From the NCBI GenBank assembly GCA_019918135.1, contig WBZZ01006894.1:62001-126000 (forward strand): a stretch of DNA of 64,000 nt, in the 5' to 3' direction. The DNA is from Paulinella micropora. Taxonomy: Eukaryota > Cercozoa > Imbricatea > Euglyphida > Paulinellidae. A program made the translations under genes and the position numbers. The notes under the pieces were generated by a model. The model was given only the letters and a program-made list of their open reading frames with translations, searched no databases and was not told the origin of the DNA. Below, piece after piece: positions 29,544-38,817 of the stretch (positions are counted from its first letter, which is position 1; each line of letters opens with the position of its first letter).

Positions 29544-30701
29544 ATGAGCCAAGAAGCCGAGCCCGACTTTGTCGAAGAAAAACTTACGACATGGCCCTCG
29601 AAACTGGATCTCGCATTGGAGCAAATACAGGAAGAGTGGCTGCAAAAACTGGCACAAATTCTGTCGGGTGTCTATAACGGGTTTGAGCTGACTTGGGAAG
29701 GCCAGTGTTTCAAAGATCTCAAATTTACAAATAAGACCAATCATGCGCCTGTTCTTGCGCAGTGGATGGCATTCCTGTCAGCCATGCCCGTTGGTAAAGC
29801 AGCAGCAGAACCAACTGCCACGATCCGCGTGTTCCTAAATCTCAAGAGATGGTCGACGAAAGAGAGTGCGTGGGGAGAAATCTTGACTGCCGTGCAAGTT
29901 CTGCTTTTAAACCTCAGGGTCCAGCTGTACAGCCTTAACCGCAAAAAAACCTTTATAATCACAGATTTGGCTCCCGCCTGGACTTTGACGATGGGGGCGA
30001 TTGAGCAAAAGCTGGGCTTTCGGCACAAAGACACCAGATATCTGGTGGAGGTACGCGAGCTGCCCAAGCTGCACTACAGTCTTTGGCCGAACGAACTATT
30101 GCTATTTATCTCGGCATGGCAAAAGTGTGACGCGGTCATACGCGAACAAATACTCACAGAGCCCACAGAGCAAACGGAGCTTGTCGAACTGAGCGCTGTC
30201 CTGGAAGAAGTGAAGCAGTGGTGCCAGAATAAAGCAAGCTCTACCCCTAAGCGCGCCGAACTACGAACTGCAGCAAAAGAGCCGTTTCTACGGCGCATAC
30301 AAGCCAGGCAACAGTGGGCGGGGAAGGAGGAGCTGTTCAGGAAATTCGAAGACGCTTTAGAGAATGTAGATAAGCGCCTGTGTGATGTAGTTAATGAAGG
30401 TAAGGAACGTGGCAAGGCTGTCATTGAAGCGCTCAGTAAGTTTAGCTATGAGGACGATCATGGTAAGGATTGGTTAACCAAGGAGTACCCGGTATGGTTT
30501 GCCGGAGCCTGGTGTCAGGCAACTCATGTGCACATACTCGACGAAAAACTAGTGGTCGAGGCCAAACGGATGCTAAAGAAAGAGATACCAACTTCAAAGC
30601 AGCAGGAAATCAAACAGTTGCTGAAGGAATACGACATTATCTGCACAGAGCCTAGAATCTGCCCAGTCTGTGGCAAGTGGGTTCGTAAGCGAAACGCTTG
30701 A
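29544..30701 (+). CDS. Orphan 385-aa protein with C-terminal CxxC motif, intact copy
   Basis: A soluble, helix-rich protein with no signal or membrane segment. Recognisable stretches are GFELTWEGQCFKDLKF, a central WTLTMGAIEQKLGF, charged helices (KEELFRKFEDALENVDKRLC) and a C-terminal CPVCGKWVRKRNA that may bind zinc or end in a basic tail. The ATG follows AT-rich sequence and the next gene starts 155 nt after the stop. A frameshifted inverted paralogue is at 56859-58051. I do not recognise the family. The conserved frame between two diverged copies supports it as a real gene. The CxxCGK tail also occurs in the unrelated-looking protein at 62359-63531. Confidence 0.7.
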   Translation: MSQEAEPDFVEEKLTTWPSKLDLALEQIQEEWLQKLAQILSGVYNGFELTWEGQCFKDLKFTNKTNHAPVLAQWMAFLSAMPVGKAAAEPTATIRVFLNLKRWSTKESAWGEILTAVQVLLLNLRVQLYSLNRKKTFIITDLAPAWTLTMGAIEQKLGFRHKDTRYLVEVRELPKLHYSLWPNELLLFISAWQKCDAVIREQILTEPTEQTELVELSAVLEEVKQWCQNKASSTPKRAELRTAAKEPFLRRIQARQQWAGKEELFRKFEDALENVDKRLCDVVNEGKERGKAVIEALSKFSYEDDHGKDWLTKEYPVWFAGAWCQATHVHILDEKLVVEAKRMLKKEIPTSKQQEIKQLLKEYDIICTEPRICPVCGKWVRKRNA

Positions 30702-30856
30702 CATGGCACAAAAGTCGTCAAAGAAGCTAGGGCGCGGTGTAGTCCTGCTTGGCGTACACTGAGAACAGGGAAGCAGGAGAGGGGAAGGGGACGCCAAAAA
30801 AAGTGTGAATTTTTCTTAATTAAAGCTAGTTTCTACAATAAGTATAAACAAGCGCA

Positions 30857-32806
30857 ATGGAAACAAAGCGCACCAAATGCAAGCACGGCCCCGACTGCGT
30901 ACGGTCGGTACGGTTGGTGCTTTCGGACGCAGGGCTGTTAGCCGCGCTGCGCGCCATGGGTGAGATGGCACTGACATCTCGTGACCAACATGATGCCAAG
31001 GCAGGTCTGGACAAGTTACAAGAACAGCTCAAAAAGACATTTGTCGTGAAGAGCGTGGAGTCCAAACTGGGGGTTTTCAAGCAATTGGCGCAACGAAGGG
31101 CTTATTCGAGCATGCAAGGTTACCCCGGCGGCCACCCCCAAGCTCTGGACTCGGAATCGCTGCAGCATCAGTGGCAGACAGAGCTGCAGAAGCTAGAAAG
31201 CAAGCTCGCGTGCCTGCAGCTTTCCGACGCCGAGCTCGTGGCCGCACTGCGGGGCGTCGACGAAAAGTGCATGGCTTCCACAAACTCGGCAACTCAGCAA
31301 CTTGGCATGCAGATGCTAGAGGAGGGATTAAAAAAGAGCTACGAACTAGCCAGCGTCGACAAGATGCTCGACAAAGTGCGCCAGCACCTGTCGGAAAGAA
31401 ACCTAAAATTCTCTGGTTCTGAATATTACAAACAGCACCAGGCCGCCTGGGAGAAATTTGTACAAAAGTTGGCGTTTAAGGTGAAGAATGCTGGCCGGGT
31501 ACGGCTGTCATTTGCAAATGACAGATTACTGTTGGCCGCGCTGCAAGCCATGTGTGTGCCCGACCCATCGAAACCTGTGGACCTGACTAAACTACAGGCA
31601 CAGCTAGAAAAAACGTATACGCACGAGAGCGTAGAGGCTGAACTGGGCTATTTCAAACTCTTGGCGGAAAGGTTGGGTCGTTATCGCAACGGGGAAAGAC
31701 CTCCTCCCACGTATAATCTAAACCATCCTTTGGATCCATGGGAATTCGTCGAGAATTGGACAAATAAACTAATGGCCATACAAAACAACCTAAACCGTGA
31801 AGCGCGCTTGACCTTGAGACTCACTGATGCGGAGCTGGTGGCGGCGCTGCGCGGTGTCGACGAAAAACTCATGGCTTCCTCCAGCCTTGAAGAGCAAGAA
31901 CATGGCCTGCAAAACATGCTCAGGGGCCTAGGGGAATACAATCTCCAGAGTAGCGTCGACGATAAGCTTCAAGTTGTACGGCAGCATCTAACAGAAAGAA
32001 ATGCACAGCCCGGCCAAGACGCAGAACGCCTGGCTGCCTGGGACGCCTTTGTACAAGAGCTAGCGTCCAAGGCGAGCGATTTGGATCAAGACGAGAAATG
32101 CCCGGTATTGGCTTGGAGTCAGCTGGGAAACAGGTGCCAGGAGGAAGCAGGGACCGTCATTGAGAGCGGCCGACAGCTGGGCAATGGCGTGGGAGCAGCT
32201 TTGCTCGAAATGAAGAAGAGGATGAAACGCACCGTGATCGAAGCGACCGGGTATGAGCAGGCATTACGTATACCGCAAGAGCTAACCCCTGCAGCTCTCA
32301 AGGCAGACTTATCCAAGTACAGTGTAGAATTTCAACTGGCCGACAGTTATGACCTACAAAACGCACTGTACGACCAAGTCCGAGGTGACTTGCTGCAACG
32401 CTATACGTCCGAGAGCGTGGACAGATATTTAACGGCTTGGTACAATGCATTCAGCGATCCAGTACTGGACGACGGTGATGGACGCTACAAGCTTACGAGA
32501 GTCAAGGATAGCGGAGAGCTCAAAAGAGATTGTACTCTGTGGTGGACCGAGCAGGTGGACGGGGCAGTGGATAACTCATTGCCGCAGGCATCAGCGCCGC
32601 TGCTGTCGTACAAGCTAGACAGGACCGACCTGTTGCCAGTGGAGCCAGACAAGATTAAGAGATGGCACGAGTTCAAAAACGATACAGGCACATATAAGAA
32701 CCAGCCCAGTACGACTTGTCAGGAACCCCCCGGACGCGTCGAGTACGTACTACGCCAGTACCTCCTGGCCAATGGCGGCCGCATCATGCTCGACTTTGAG
32801 TCTTAG
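30857..32806 (+). CDS. 649-aa protein with four internal ~110-residue repeats
   Basis: After a CKHGPDC N-terminus the protein repeats a unit of roughly 110 residues. Each begins with a hydrophobic-acidic helix of the form LxLSDAxLLAALR (residues about 18, 115, 220, 320), continues to a K-x-x-E-S-V-x-x-x-L segment and ends in a Q-x-L-x-x-R stretch (for example DKVRQHLSERN, LQVVRQHLTERN). A distinct C-terminal ~240 residues follows. The tandem arrangement suggests an alpha-solenoid-like binding scaffold; the family is not recognised. GTATAAACAAG lies just before the ATG. A decayed inverted copy lies at 55870-56573. Confidence 0.7.
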   Translation: METKRTKCKHGPDCVRSVRLVLSDAGLLAALRAMGEMALTSRDQHDAKAGLDKLQEQLKKTFVVKSVESKLGVFKQLAQRRAYSSMQGYPGGHPQALDSESLQHQWQTELQKLESKLACLQLSDAELVAALRGVDEKCMASTNSATQQLGMQMLEEGLKKSYELASVDKMLDKVRQHLSERNLKFSGSEYYKQHQAAWEKFVQKLAFKVKNAGRVRLSFANDRLLLAALQAMCVPDPSKPVDLTKLQAQLEKTYTHESVEAELGYFKLLAERLGRYRNGERPPPTYNLNHPLDPWEFVENWTNKLMAIQNNLNREARLTLRLTDAELVAALRGVDEKLMASSSLEEQEHGLQNMLRGLGEYNLQSSVDDKLQVVRQHLTERNAQPGQDAERLAAWDAFVQELASKASDLDQDEKCPVLAWSQLGNRCQEEAGTVIESGRQLGNGVGAALLEMKKRMKRTVIEATGYEQALRIPQELTPAALKADLSKYSVEFQLADSYDLQNALYDQVRGDLLQRYTSESVDRYLTAWYNAFSDPVLDDGDGRYKLTRVKDSGELKRDCTLWWTEQVDGAVDNSLPQASAPLLSYKLDRTDLLPVEPDKIKRWHEFKNDTGTYKNQPSTTCQEPPGRVEYVLRQYLLANGGRIMLDFES

Positions 32807-33869
32807 CTTTTTCTTTTTTTTAAGAATAAGTGTTGTTGGAAAATTGGAATTGGCACGGACAATCCCGCGTTTCTGACCTGTTGCTCTTCTTAAATAAACT
32901 CGCTTCTGACTTTAATAAAAAAATCCTTTTTTGCACACCAGCGTAACTAACAAAGAACCGCAAATCTAGTTCACCAAATCCTAGCTGAGTGCGCGACGAC
33001 ACCACCCCCATCTCTTCTCTCGCCCCTCTTCTTTGAGCCCCCCCGGGCTCAGGGGGCTCAGGGTACGAGAATACCAACGGTGCTAACGTAGATATACAAT
33101 TACGCTTTTTGTACGACGGCGAGATTATTGCTAGCCCATACTTTAGAGCGTTAGGCGCGCATACTAAGATACAAAAACTCGTTTGATAATCTCGGTTAAA
33201 CCTACGTTGTACCAGTTTCGGTTTTATTAAAACATACTAACAACTGATATACACTCCAGTGTATACGAGTCTGGATTCGTGTGATCAGTAATTACGCCCG
33301 CCCTTGCAGCTGCGACAGGCGTAACCACCGAGCACAACACAAACAAAAAAAGGCCCCACGTGAAAGCACGACATGTCTAGTTTGAAAATCCATTCATGTC
33401 GGGTTCAGCAACGCACAACCGAGTGCCTCTGCTCTCTGTCCATGGAGGGCAAGCCTGAAAGAAGGGGCACAAAAAATCATTAAACTTTTTTTTTTAAAAA
33501 TTGGTCGGCCCTCTTGTTAAAACGAGAAAATTGAAAATATTAAAAGATATATTAGGGGAGGGGGAGGGGCAGGGGAGGGAGAAGCGCGATCTGTCTTTGC
33601 CTCACAAAAAAGAAACAGGGGAGGGGGGGGGGCACCCCCCCCCCAGGTGCGCGTTCCAGCGATAGAGAGAAGGGGGACAAATCTGTCAAAGGCTTATAAA
33701 AAATCGTGAACGCGTGTGACTCCCCCCCCCAAGAAAAAGAAGATCTCCATGCCTCTGCTAACGATGGTGGTGGCCGCGGCTACGGGTGAGGACAGAGCAG
33801 CTCGATTGATTTGACAGAGAGAGAGACAGCTAGCAAGGCAAAAGAAAAAAAATCCTGGGTGCACGCCGT
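32807..33869. other. Long spacer with several shared segments
   Basis: No gene is supported. It holds a poly(T)/AATAAA-type 3' flank, CGCAAATCTAGTTCACCAAATCC (shared with 36.2-36.3 kb), a GAGCCCCCCCGGGCTCAGGG hairpin near 33040, the 95-bp repeat at 33254-33349 (shared with 12.6 kb), a G/C hairpin near 33620-33650, and the start of the leader block (33700-33840) duplicated at 28.1 and 59.3 kb, including a GT-rich microsatellite. Confidence 0.65.
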
Positions 33870-33929
33870 GTGTGTGTGTATGTGCGTGTGGTAGCTAGCA
33901 CGCTGGGCGCCACGGCCAGCGCGGCCGCC

Positions 33930-34124
33930 ATGTCAGCAGCCCTGGCTACAACCGCCGCCGGGGCCGGCGGGGCCAGCGGAGGTGTTTTGTTTGCGTTGTG
34001 GGGCGCGACGACTATGGTGTTGCTCCTGAGCTCTTGCTGGGCCTTGGCGTGTCGGCTAGCCAACGCCTTCTTCGCGCCGGCGTCCTCGGGCCGCCGAAGC
34101 GTCCAGGCCACGTTTTTTTATTAA
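33930..34124 (+). CDS. Small single-span membrane protein, copy A
   Basis: 64 residues from an ATG in strong Kozak context (GCGGCCGCCATGT), a context identical in the copy at 58913-59116. An Ala/Gly-rich N-terminus leads into one hydrophobic span (VLFALWGATTMVLLLSSCW) and a short basic tail ending SSGRRSVQATFFY. The frame is open further upstream (to 33870), but that part holds a GT microsatellite whose length differs between copies, which favours the downstream start. TTATTAAAA overlaps and follows the stop. It is convergent with the leucine-rich gene. Function is unknown. Confidence 0.5.
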   Translation: MSAALATTAAGAGGASGGVLFALWGATTMVLLLSSCWALACRLANAFFAPASSGRRSVQATFFY

Positions 34125-34224
34125 AACCGCTCGACAAGAATTTGTACACTTTGACATAAAGAGTTTTTTTTTCTTTAATTTTTTTCTTTTCAGTTTTGCT
34201 TGCAATCCTCAAGACAGGACTTCT

Positions 34225-36042
34225 TCAGGGGGGCGGTTGTAAAACATTGAGCTTTTCATGCCAGCTTTTTTCTGTGGTGGGCAGACAAAGCTCAGGCATG
34301 GTCACGTTCTGCGAAAAGTCCAGAATGAGCTCTTTGCACTTAAAGCCACGCGGCACTTCGAAAAGCTCTAGACCGTCGCAATCTTTAAAGGTCACCCTGA
34401 GTAGGTTGCTAATCTGCCACCCCTTAGGCACGGAGAATGTCTGCAAGAGCGGCAAAGCCTCGAAACAAAGCTCTACCCGTTGACACTGGAGTTGGGGGGG
34501 TAGGACAAGCCGTGTTAGCAAGTCACACTCTTGGATCCTCAGTTTAAGAGTTTCCATCTCTTTTTGGTCTAGACCGAGTCTAAGCGTTTGCATGTCACTA
34601 AAAAATACACCAATATTCAGGCTGAGCCCCGCCGCTAGAATCTGTAGGTCCTCTACCTTGGACGCCGAATACCAAATGTCGATTTCTACAAGCTCGGGCC
34701 GTGGTTGTTGAGCGCCTGTCGTAAGTGCAGTGGCCGTGCGGATACATTGGAGGCGGGGGCAGCTATCGACGTCGAGGGCAAGCCTGCTACTTTCGCAATC
34801 CCTGGGGAGAACGAGCTCGCGAAGTTCTTCCAAACAACCGACTTCGATTTGTGCTTCTTCCTGACACCTGAGGACGGTCGGTAAGCAGATAGTTTGTAGC
34901 CTGGGGCAATCGAAAAATTCTGCCTTGTATTTTCCGCCCCGGATTTCCCAGAGCGTGGGCTGGCTCAGCACGCAGAAGCTGCCTAAATCTTTAAAGCAGA
35001 GATTGGCCGTCTCGCATTGCAGTTCAAGAGGTAAGCTGACTCGTTCCAAGGCGGAGCTGCCAGCTACTGTCAGGCAGAGGTGTGTCAATGGCGCCTCGTC
35101 TTCTTCTTCGAAGCAGTGTAGGCTGAGGTTGTGGGCATGACAATCGTCGATGGACACTTTCCAAACGCCAGCGGCTTTGATATCCAAGCCCTTCCCTGGC
35201 ATGCCCGAACTTGCAATCCGCAGGGTAGGCTGCCGGCTGGTCGTTGCTACCTTGTAGTCTGCCCCGCCGCTAGACACTTGCACACTCTGCAGCCCTCCAC
35301 AGTCTTCCACAGCTAGCGTCAAGGCCTCCGGGGCTGCGGCTATTCCGTCGTCGTCGCGCGGGCGCTGGCTAAAAAAAAAGCGACTGAGTTTGGGACAAGA
35401 GACCAGGCGGAGAGCGTTACTTCCCGCCAACTCGAGCCTTAGGTGCACCAAGCGAAGGCTCTTGACGGGGCATCCTTGCACGACCAGCTCTTGCTTTTTT
35501 TCTAGCTGCAATTTTACGTCGTGCAAGCACAGGTGGTCTATGAGGAGGCCGTCGAGCGCTGCAAAGGGAAAGTAGCTCCCATTCGCTTGGGTGAAGATCG
35601 TGTAATCGTGCTGGCTGGACGCGTCGTCTCCCCACAGGACTAGACATTTCAAATTCAGGCCCCTGTCCCGGACGTTGCGGCCTTGGCGCAAGATGTGCCG
35701 AACCGCCGCGCCCGCCGCGCCCCAATACCCTGCTTTTGTTTTGCTGCGAAACTCAGGAACAGGCAAGGGGCTGAATTTTATCTGGGCAGGTCCCTCCTGC
35801 ATCCAACGGACAAGCTCTTTTTGTATGTAAGCCGGGACTGTCACCTTGTCTCCTTCTCTGTTGTAGTAATACGCCAATAACAGAATACCCGCCAACCTAG
35901 CCCTGGCCTTGTTGTCTATGTGCTTTATCAGGCACTTACGATCTGTTGCATAAAGCAACGCCTCTGCCTCCGGTTCTAGATACAAGGCTGTTAGCAGATG
36001 GGAAAGGTCGTCGGGGAGATCGAGAGGCCCCCGCCGGGACAT
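34225..36042 (-). CDS. F-box-like leucine-rich repeat protein, intact copy
   Basis: 605 residues. The N-terminal ~40 residues (LDLPDDLSHLLTALYLEPEA) resemble a short F-box. From about residue 180 the chain is a long irregular leucine-rich or beta-solenoid pattern of 22-30-residue turns, each with a hydrophobic strand and a CP or DC corner (LRLELAGSNALRLVSCPKL, LELQCETANLCFKDLGSF, LRIQECDLLTRLVLPPQLQC). That architecture fits F-box/LRR substrate adaptors of SCF ubiquitin ligases. The TATAAAGTAGAAGA box is 30-50 nt upstream. The paralogue at 10158-11994 is frameshifted; further fragments are at 23.7 and 58.4 kb. Confidence 0.75.
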   Translation of the reverse strand: MSRRGPLDLPDDLSHLLTALYLEPEAEALLYATDRKCLIKHIDNKARARLAGILLLAYYYNREGDKVTVPAYIQKELVRWMQEGPAQIKFSPLPVPEFRSKTKAGYWGAAGAAVRHILRQGRNVRDRGLNLKCLVLWGDDASSQHDYTIFTQANGSYFPFAALDGLLIDHLCLHDVKLQLEKKQELVVQGCPVKSLRLVHLRLELAGSNALRLVSCPKLSRFFFSQRPRDDDGIAAAPEALTLAVEDCGGLQSVQVSSGGADYKVATTSRQPTLRIASSGMPGKGLDIKAAGVWKVSIDDCHAHNLSLHCFEEEDEAPLTHLCLTVAGSSALERVSLPLELQCETANLCFKDLGSFCVLSQPTLWEIRGGKYKAEFFDCPRLQTICLPTVLRCQEEAQIEVGCLEELRELVLPRDCESSRLALDVDSCPRLQCIRTATALTTGAQQPRPELVEIDIWYSASKVEDLQILAAGLSLNIGVFFSDMQTLRLGLDQKEMETLKLRIQECDLLTRLVLPPQLQCQRVELCFEALPLLQTFSVPKGWQISNLLRVTFKDCDGLELFEVPRGFKCKELILDFSQNVTMPELCLPTTEKSWHEKLNVLQPPP

Positions 36043-36065
36043 TTCGGCACGCGGGCTGCGTCTGG

Positions 36066-36092
36066 CTTTTGTCTTCTACTTTATATATACAT
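36066..36092 (-). promoter_or_regulatory. TATA-like promoter of the intact leucine-rich gene
   Basis: On the minus strand: TATATATAAAGTAGAAGAC, matching TATAAAGTAGAAGAG before copy 1. Conservation across otherwise diverged upstream DNA supports function. Confidence 0.6.
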
Positions 36093-36119
36093 ATATAACT
36101 CGGGGGGCATGCCCCTTCC

Positions 36120-36616
36120 CCCCCCCCCACGCCCCTTGGATACGGCCGAAAAAAGGTAATGCCCCAAGTCTTCCGGCAAAACTTGGTTTTTCTAGCCATA
36201 TCACACCCAGAGAGAAATTTGGCGACAAATTTCGTTGCCCCAAAAAAAGAACAGCGAATCTAGTTCGTCAAATCCTAGCCGAGTGTGTCTCCCCCTCCCC
36301 TATCTCTTCTTTCGCCCCTCTTCTTTCTGTCGCCCCTGTCCCTTCTCTCGTCCCTCTCCCTGCCCTCGTCCCGCACCTCAGAAGAGAGAGGGGAGGGGGG
36401 GGGGACAAGCAAAAAAACTTAGTCATTCGCTCAACTCCCCCCCCCCCAAAAAAGCGAGCGTTTTTTTTCTCTTGTTGGATACGGCCGAAAAAGGCAATAC
36501 CCCCGGGGTTTTCCGGCAGAATCTGTTTTTTTTAGCTATATCGTATAACACCCGGAATTTGGCGACAAATTTCGGGGCCAACAACCCACCAAGAGCAGCG
36601 GGTCTAGTTCGCTGGC
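36120..36616 (+). repeat. Duplicated upstream region of the FG-GAP gene
   Basis: Two direct copies of a ~135-bp segment (about 36135-36275 and 36478-36612): GGATACGGCCGAAAAA, TTCCGGCA, AGCTATATC or AGCCATATC, and AATTTGGCGACAAATTTCG, then AGCGAATCTAGTTCG or AGCGGGTCTAGTTCG. Parts also occur near 32945 and 40190. The copy next to the ATG has TATATCGTATAAC as TATA candidate. C-rich low complexity lies between the copies. Confidence 0.6.
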
Positions 36617-38434
36617 ATGCAAGGGTTGCGTTGGCTGTCCGTCTGTTCCGGCTGGCTGGTGTGGACGGGGGCCTCGTCTGGGTACAGGGAAATCTTCCAT
36701 TGGCAGGGAGCTAGAGCATTGGCCGGGCGGGCAGTGGCCATGTCAAGCGACTGGGCGGCGGTGGGAGCTCCAGCGGAGCCCTGCGAGTCGGCGAACAATG
36801 GCACGTGCGGCGCCGTGCACGTCTTCGCGCGTGTCAACGGGAGCTGGCGCAACGACACGGTGCTACGCCCGTACCCAGAGAGCCCCCACTCTGGTTTCGG
36901 GTGGTCCGTGGCACTAACCAATAATTCCCTGCTAGTGGGCGCGCCCTGGGCCGTAGCCTGCGCGCGGGGGAACGAGTCTTGCGGCGAACGAGGTCTTGCT
37001 CATATCTTTGCTCTCGGGGAAGACGGTAGTTGGCGGCAGCGGCAGGTACTGCAAGGGAGCGAGGACGTGCTGGGTTTTGGCTGGGCCGTCGCCCTGGGTT
37101 TGTCCGAGGCGCTGGTGGGGGCGCCCCTGACACAGCCCCTGGCGGAGGTGGCAGGCACGCCGGACCTGCCCACCGGCGGCTGGCACGCGCGCGGCTCGGC
37201 GCACCTGTTTCGCCGGGCTAGCACCAATGAGTCCTGGACTCTCCAGCACACGTGGCGACCCATGTATGAACGCCCCGATGGCTTTGGCTTTGCCGTGGCT
37301 CTGGACGAAACAGGGGACGCCTTTGTGGGCGCGCCCTGGGACGATGCGTGCCTCACCGAGGCCGAGCCGCAGCTGTACCAAAACCTGCGCTGCAACGACA
37401 CCGGCACCGTGTACTGGCTGTCACGCGGCACGGACGGGCTGTGGTACATGATGGGCTTCCTCAAGGCCCAGGTTCCTCTGCATGCACATTCCGGCTTTGC
37501 GCTGGCGTCCAAGAATCGCACGGTTCTGGTAGGAGCCCCTAACGCAGGTTATACCTTGCACAAGGGCTCTACCTGCGGCTCCGTGCACGTCTTTTATTAC
37601 AGGCGGGTCTGGCCTATGAACGTCGCGACGTACTACGAGGGCGCACAAATCTACAACAAGAAGCAGTTAGTGTGCAGCGAGTGGCAGCGCCAGTTGTCCG
37701 ACAGCGGCAAGATAAAAACCGTGTTCCTCGAGTGCCAAAACGAGAGCGAAGCTTGCACCGGAACTAACAGTGACCTGTTCGGCAGTTCGATCGCGCTGGC
37801 AGACGATGGTTTGCGGGCAGTGGTGGGCGCCTACTGGGATTTTCAGTGGGATCAAAGCACGGGCGCCAAGAGCCAGCGCAACGGCGTGGTCCGAATGTAC
37901 AGCCGGGATGCAGGCCAAGGTTTGGATTGGTATGAGCACGAGGGGGGCCCCCGCGTCGCCCGCGAAGCCCGGCGCGGCCCCGTGGCCAGCGTGGCGCTGG
38001 CGAGCTACACGGTGCTGTGGGGGTCGCCGTGCCTGCCGTGGGCCGACTGCGGTTCGGCGCAGCCGTGCTGCGATGGCGACCACGTTTACTGGCTGGAACG
38101 CAATCTCTCGTTTATGCCCGCGGAGCTATCGACCTTAGAAAAACTGCTTGGTCTGACAGGGGCTATTTGCTGCTGCTTTTGCTTTCTGGCCGCGTTTTGC
38201 AACCATACGCTGAACGAAGGTTGCGACAGCCCTGGTCCCGCCGCGTCGACAAGCGCTGAAGAAGCGCGCGGGGGAACCTCTGGGCTGAACCGCGCGCTCG
38301 AGACGGTGGAGTCGCGTCTGCGCCACACAGGCCTGGGAGATGATGAATTTAACCGATTGCAAAATAAAGCCATGAGTCTGCGGTGGCAAGGAGCACGCAC
38401 GCGAGACGAGAGTGCCCCGTGTGCCATTATGTAG
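36617..38434 (+). CDS. Integrin-like FG-GAP beta-propeller membrane protein with CaaX end
   Basis: 605 residues. A hydrophobic N-terminus (residues 4-20) looks like a signal peptide. The ectodomain has about seven FG-GAP-type blades, each with F-G-x-x-V-A-L then V-G-A-P: FGWSVALTNNSLLVGAPWAV, FGWAVALGLSEALVGAPL, FGFAVALDETGDAFVGAPW, FALASKNRTVLVGAP, FGSSIALADDGLRAVVGAYW. This is the fold of integrin alpha heads. It has around ten N-glycosylation sequons and many Cys. A Cys-rich span (LLGLTGAICCCFCFLAAFC, about 510-528) and a polar tail follow. The last four residues, CAIM, form a CaaX prenylation motif. It is therefore predicted to be a surface or virion membrane glycoprotein with a lipid-anchored tail; adhesion is the likely role. 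Intact. Confidence 0.85.
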   Translation: MQGLRWLSVCSGWLVWTGASSGYREIFHWQGARALAGRAVAMSSDWAAVGAPAEPCESANNGTCGAVHVFARVNGSWRNDTVLRPYPESPHSGFGWSVALTNNSLLVGAPWAVACARGNESCGERGLAHIFALGEDGSWRQRQVLQGSEDVLGFGWAVALGLSEALVGAPLTQPLAEVAGTPDLPTGGWHARGSAHLFRRASTNESWTLQHTWRPMYERPDGFGFAVALDETGDAFVGAPWDDACLTEAEPQLYQNLRCNDTGTVYWLSRGTDGLWYMMGFLKAQVPLHAHSGFALASKNRTVLVGAPNAGYTLHKGSTCGSVHVFYYRRVWPMNVATYYEGAQIYNKKQLVCSEWQRQLSDSGKIKTVFLECQNESEACTGTNSDLFGSSIALADDGLRAVVGAYWDFQWDQSTGAKSQRNGVVRMYSRDAGQGLDWYEHEGGPRVAREARRGPVASVALASYTVLWGSPCLPWADCGSAQPCCDGDHVYWLERNLSFMPAELSTLEKLLGLTGAICCCFCFLAAFCNHTLNEGCDSPGPAASTSAEEARGGTSGLNRALETVESRLRHTGLGDDEFNRLQNKAMSLRWQGARTRDESAPCAIM

Positions 38435-38522
38435 CACCCACTTTCTCTCCCGCACCTGGATCCTCTGCGATCTCGTGCATAAGCCGCAAGGGGCGTAGCA
38501 GCTGCTGCTACGAGCAGTGTTC

Positions 38523-38653
38523 AGCTCAAGTGTCTGGCTTTAATTAAAAAAAGAAAAATCTTTTAGCCTAGGCCGGAGCTAGGTGTTTGCTTCTAGGGAA
38601 GGCCCCAGCGCAAAGCAAGCCACCACCTAGATCCGGCGTCGCCCTGCGCGGCC
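38523..38653 (+). repeat. Direct repeat, left copy (pair with 40002-40124)
   Basis: About 120 bp starting AGTGTCTGGCTTTAATTAAA and including GAGCTAGGTGTTTGCTTCTA and CAAGCCACCACCTAGATCC. Its pair lies 1.5 kb downstream in the same orientation, bracketing the acidic-tract gene. A GTAGCAGCTGCTGCTAC hairpin at about 38498 precedes it. Confidence 0.75.
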
Positions 38654-38817
38654 TCTCTCCCTCTCCTAGTCCTCGGTGCCCAGGTGTAAGACCGTCAAGA
38701 TTTAATTCAGCGTAATTTTTGTTTGTACTTTCGTGGCGCGCCCTCCCCTCCCCTCTCCCCCCCTTATCCTCTTCCCTCCCCTGTCTCTCCCCACAGAAAA
38801 AAATTTAATAAAACAGC
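38654..38817 (+). repeat. Mosaic repeat fragment
   Basis: GTGTAAGACCGTCAAGATTT, AATTCAGCG and C/T-rich sequence of the mosaic family, ending at the 3' end of the next (minus-strand) gene. Confidence 0.6.
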
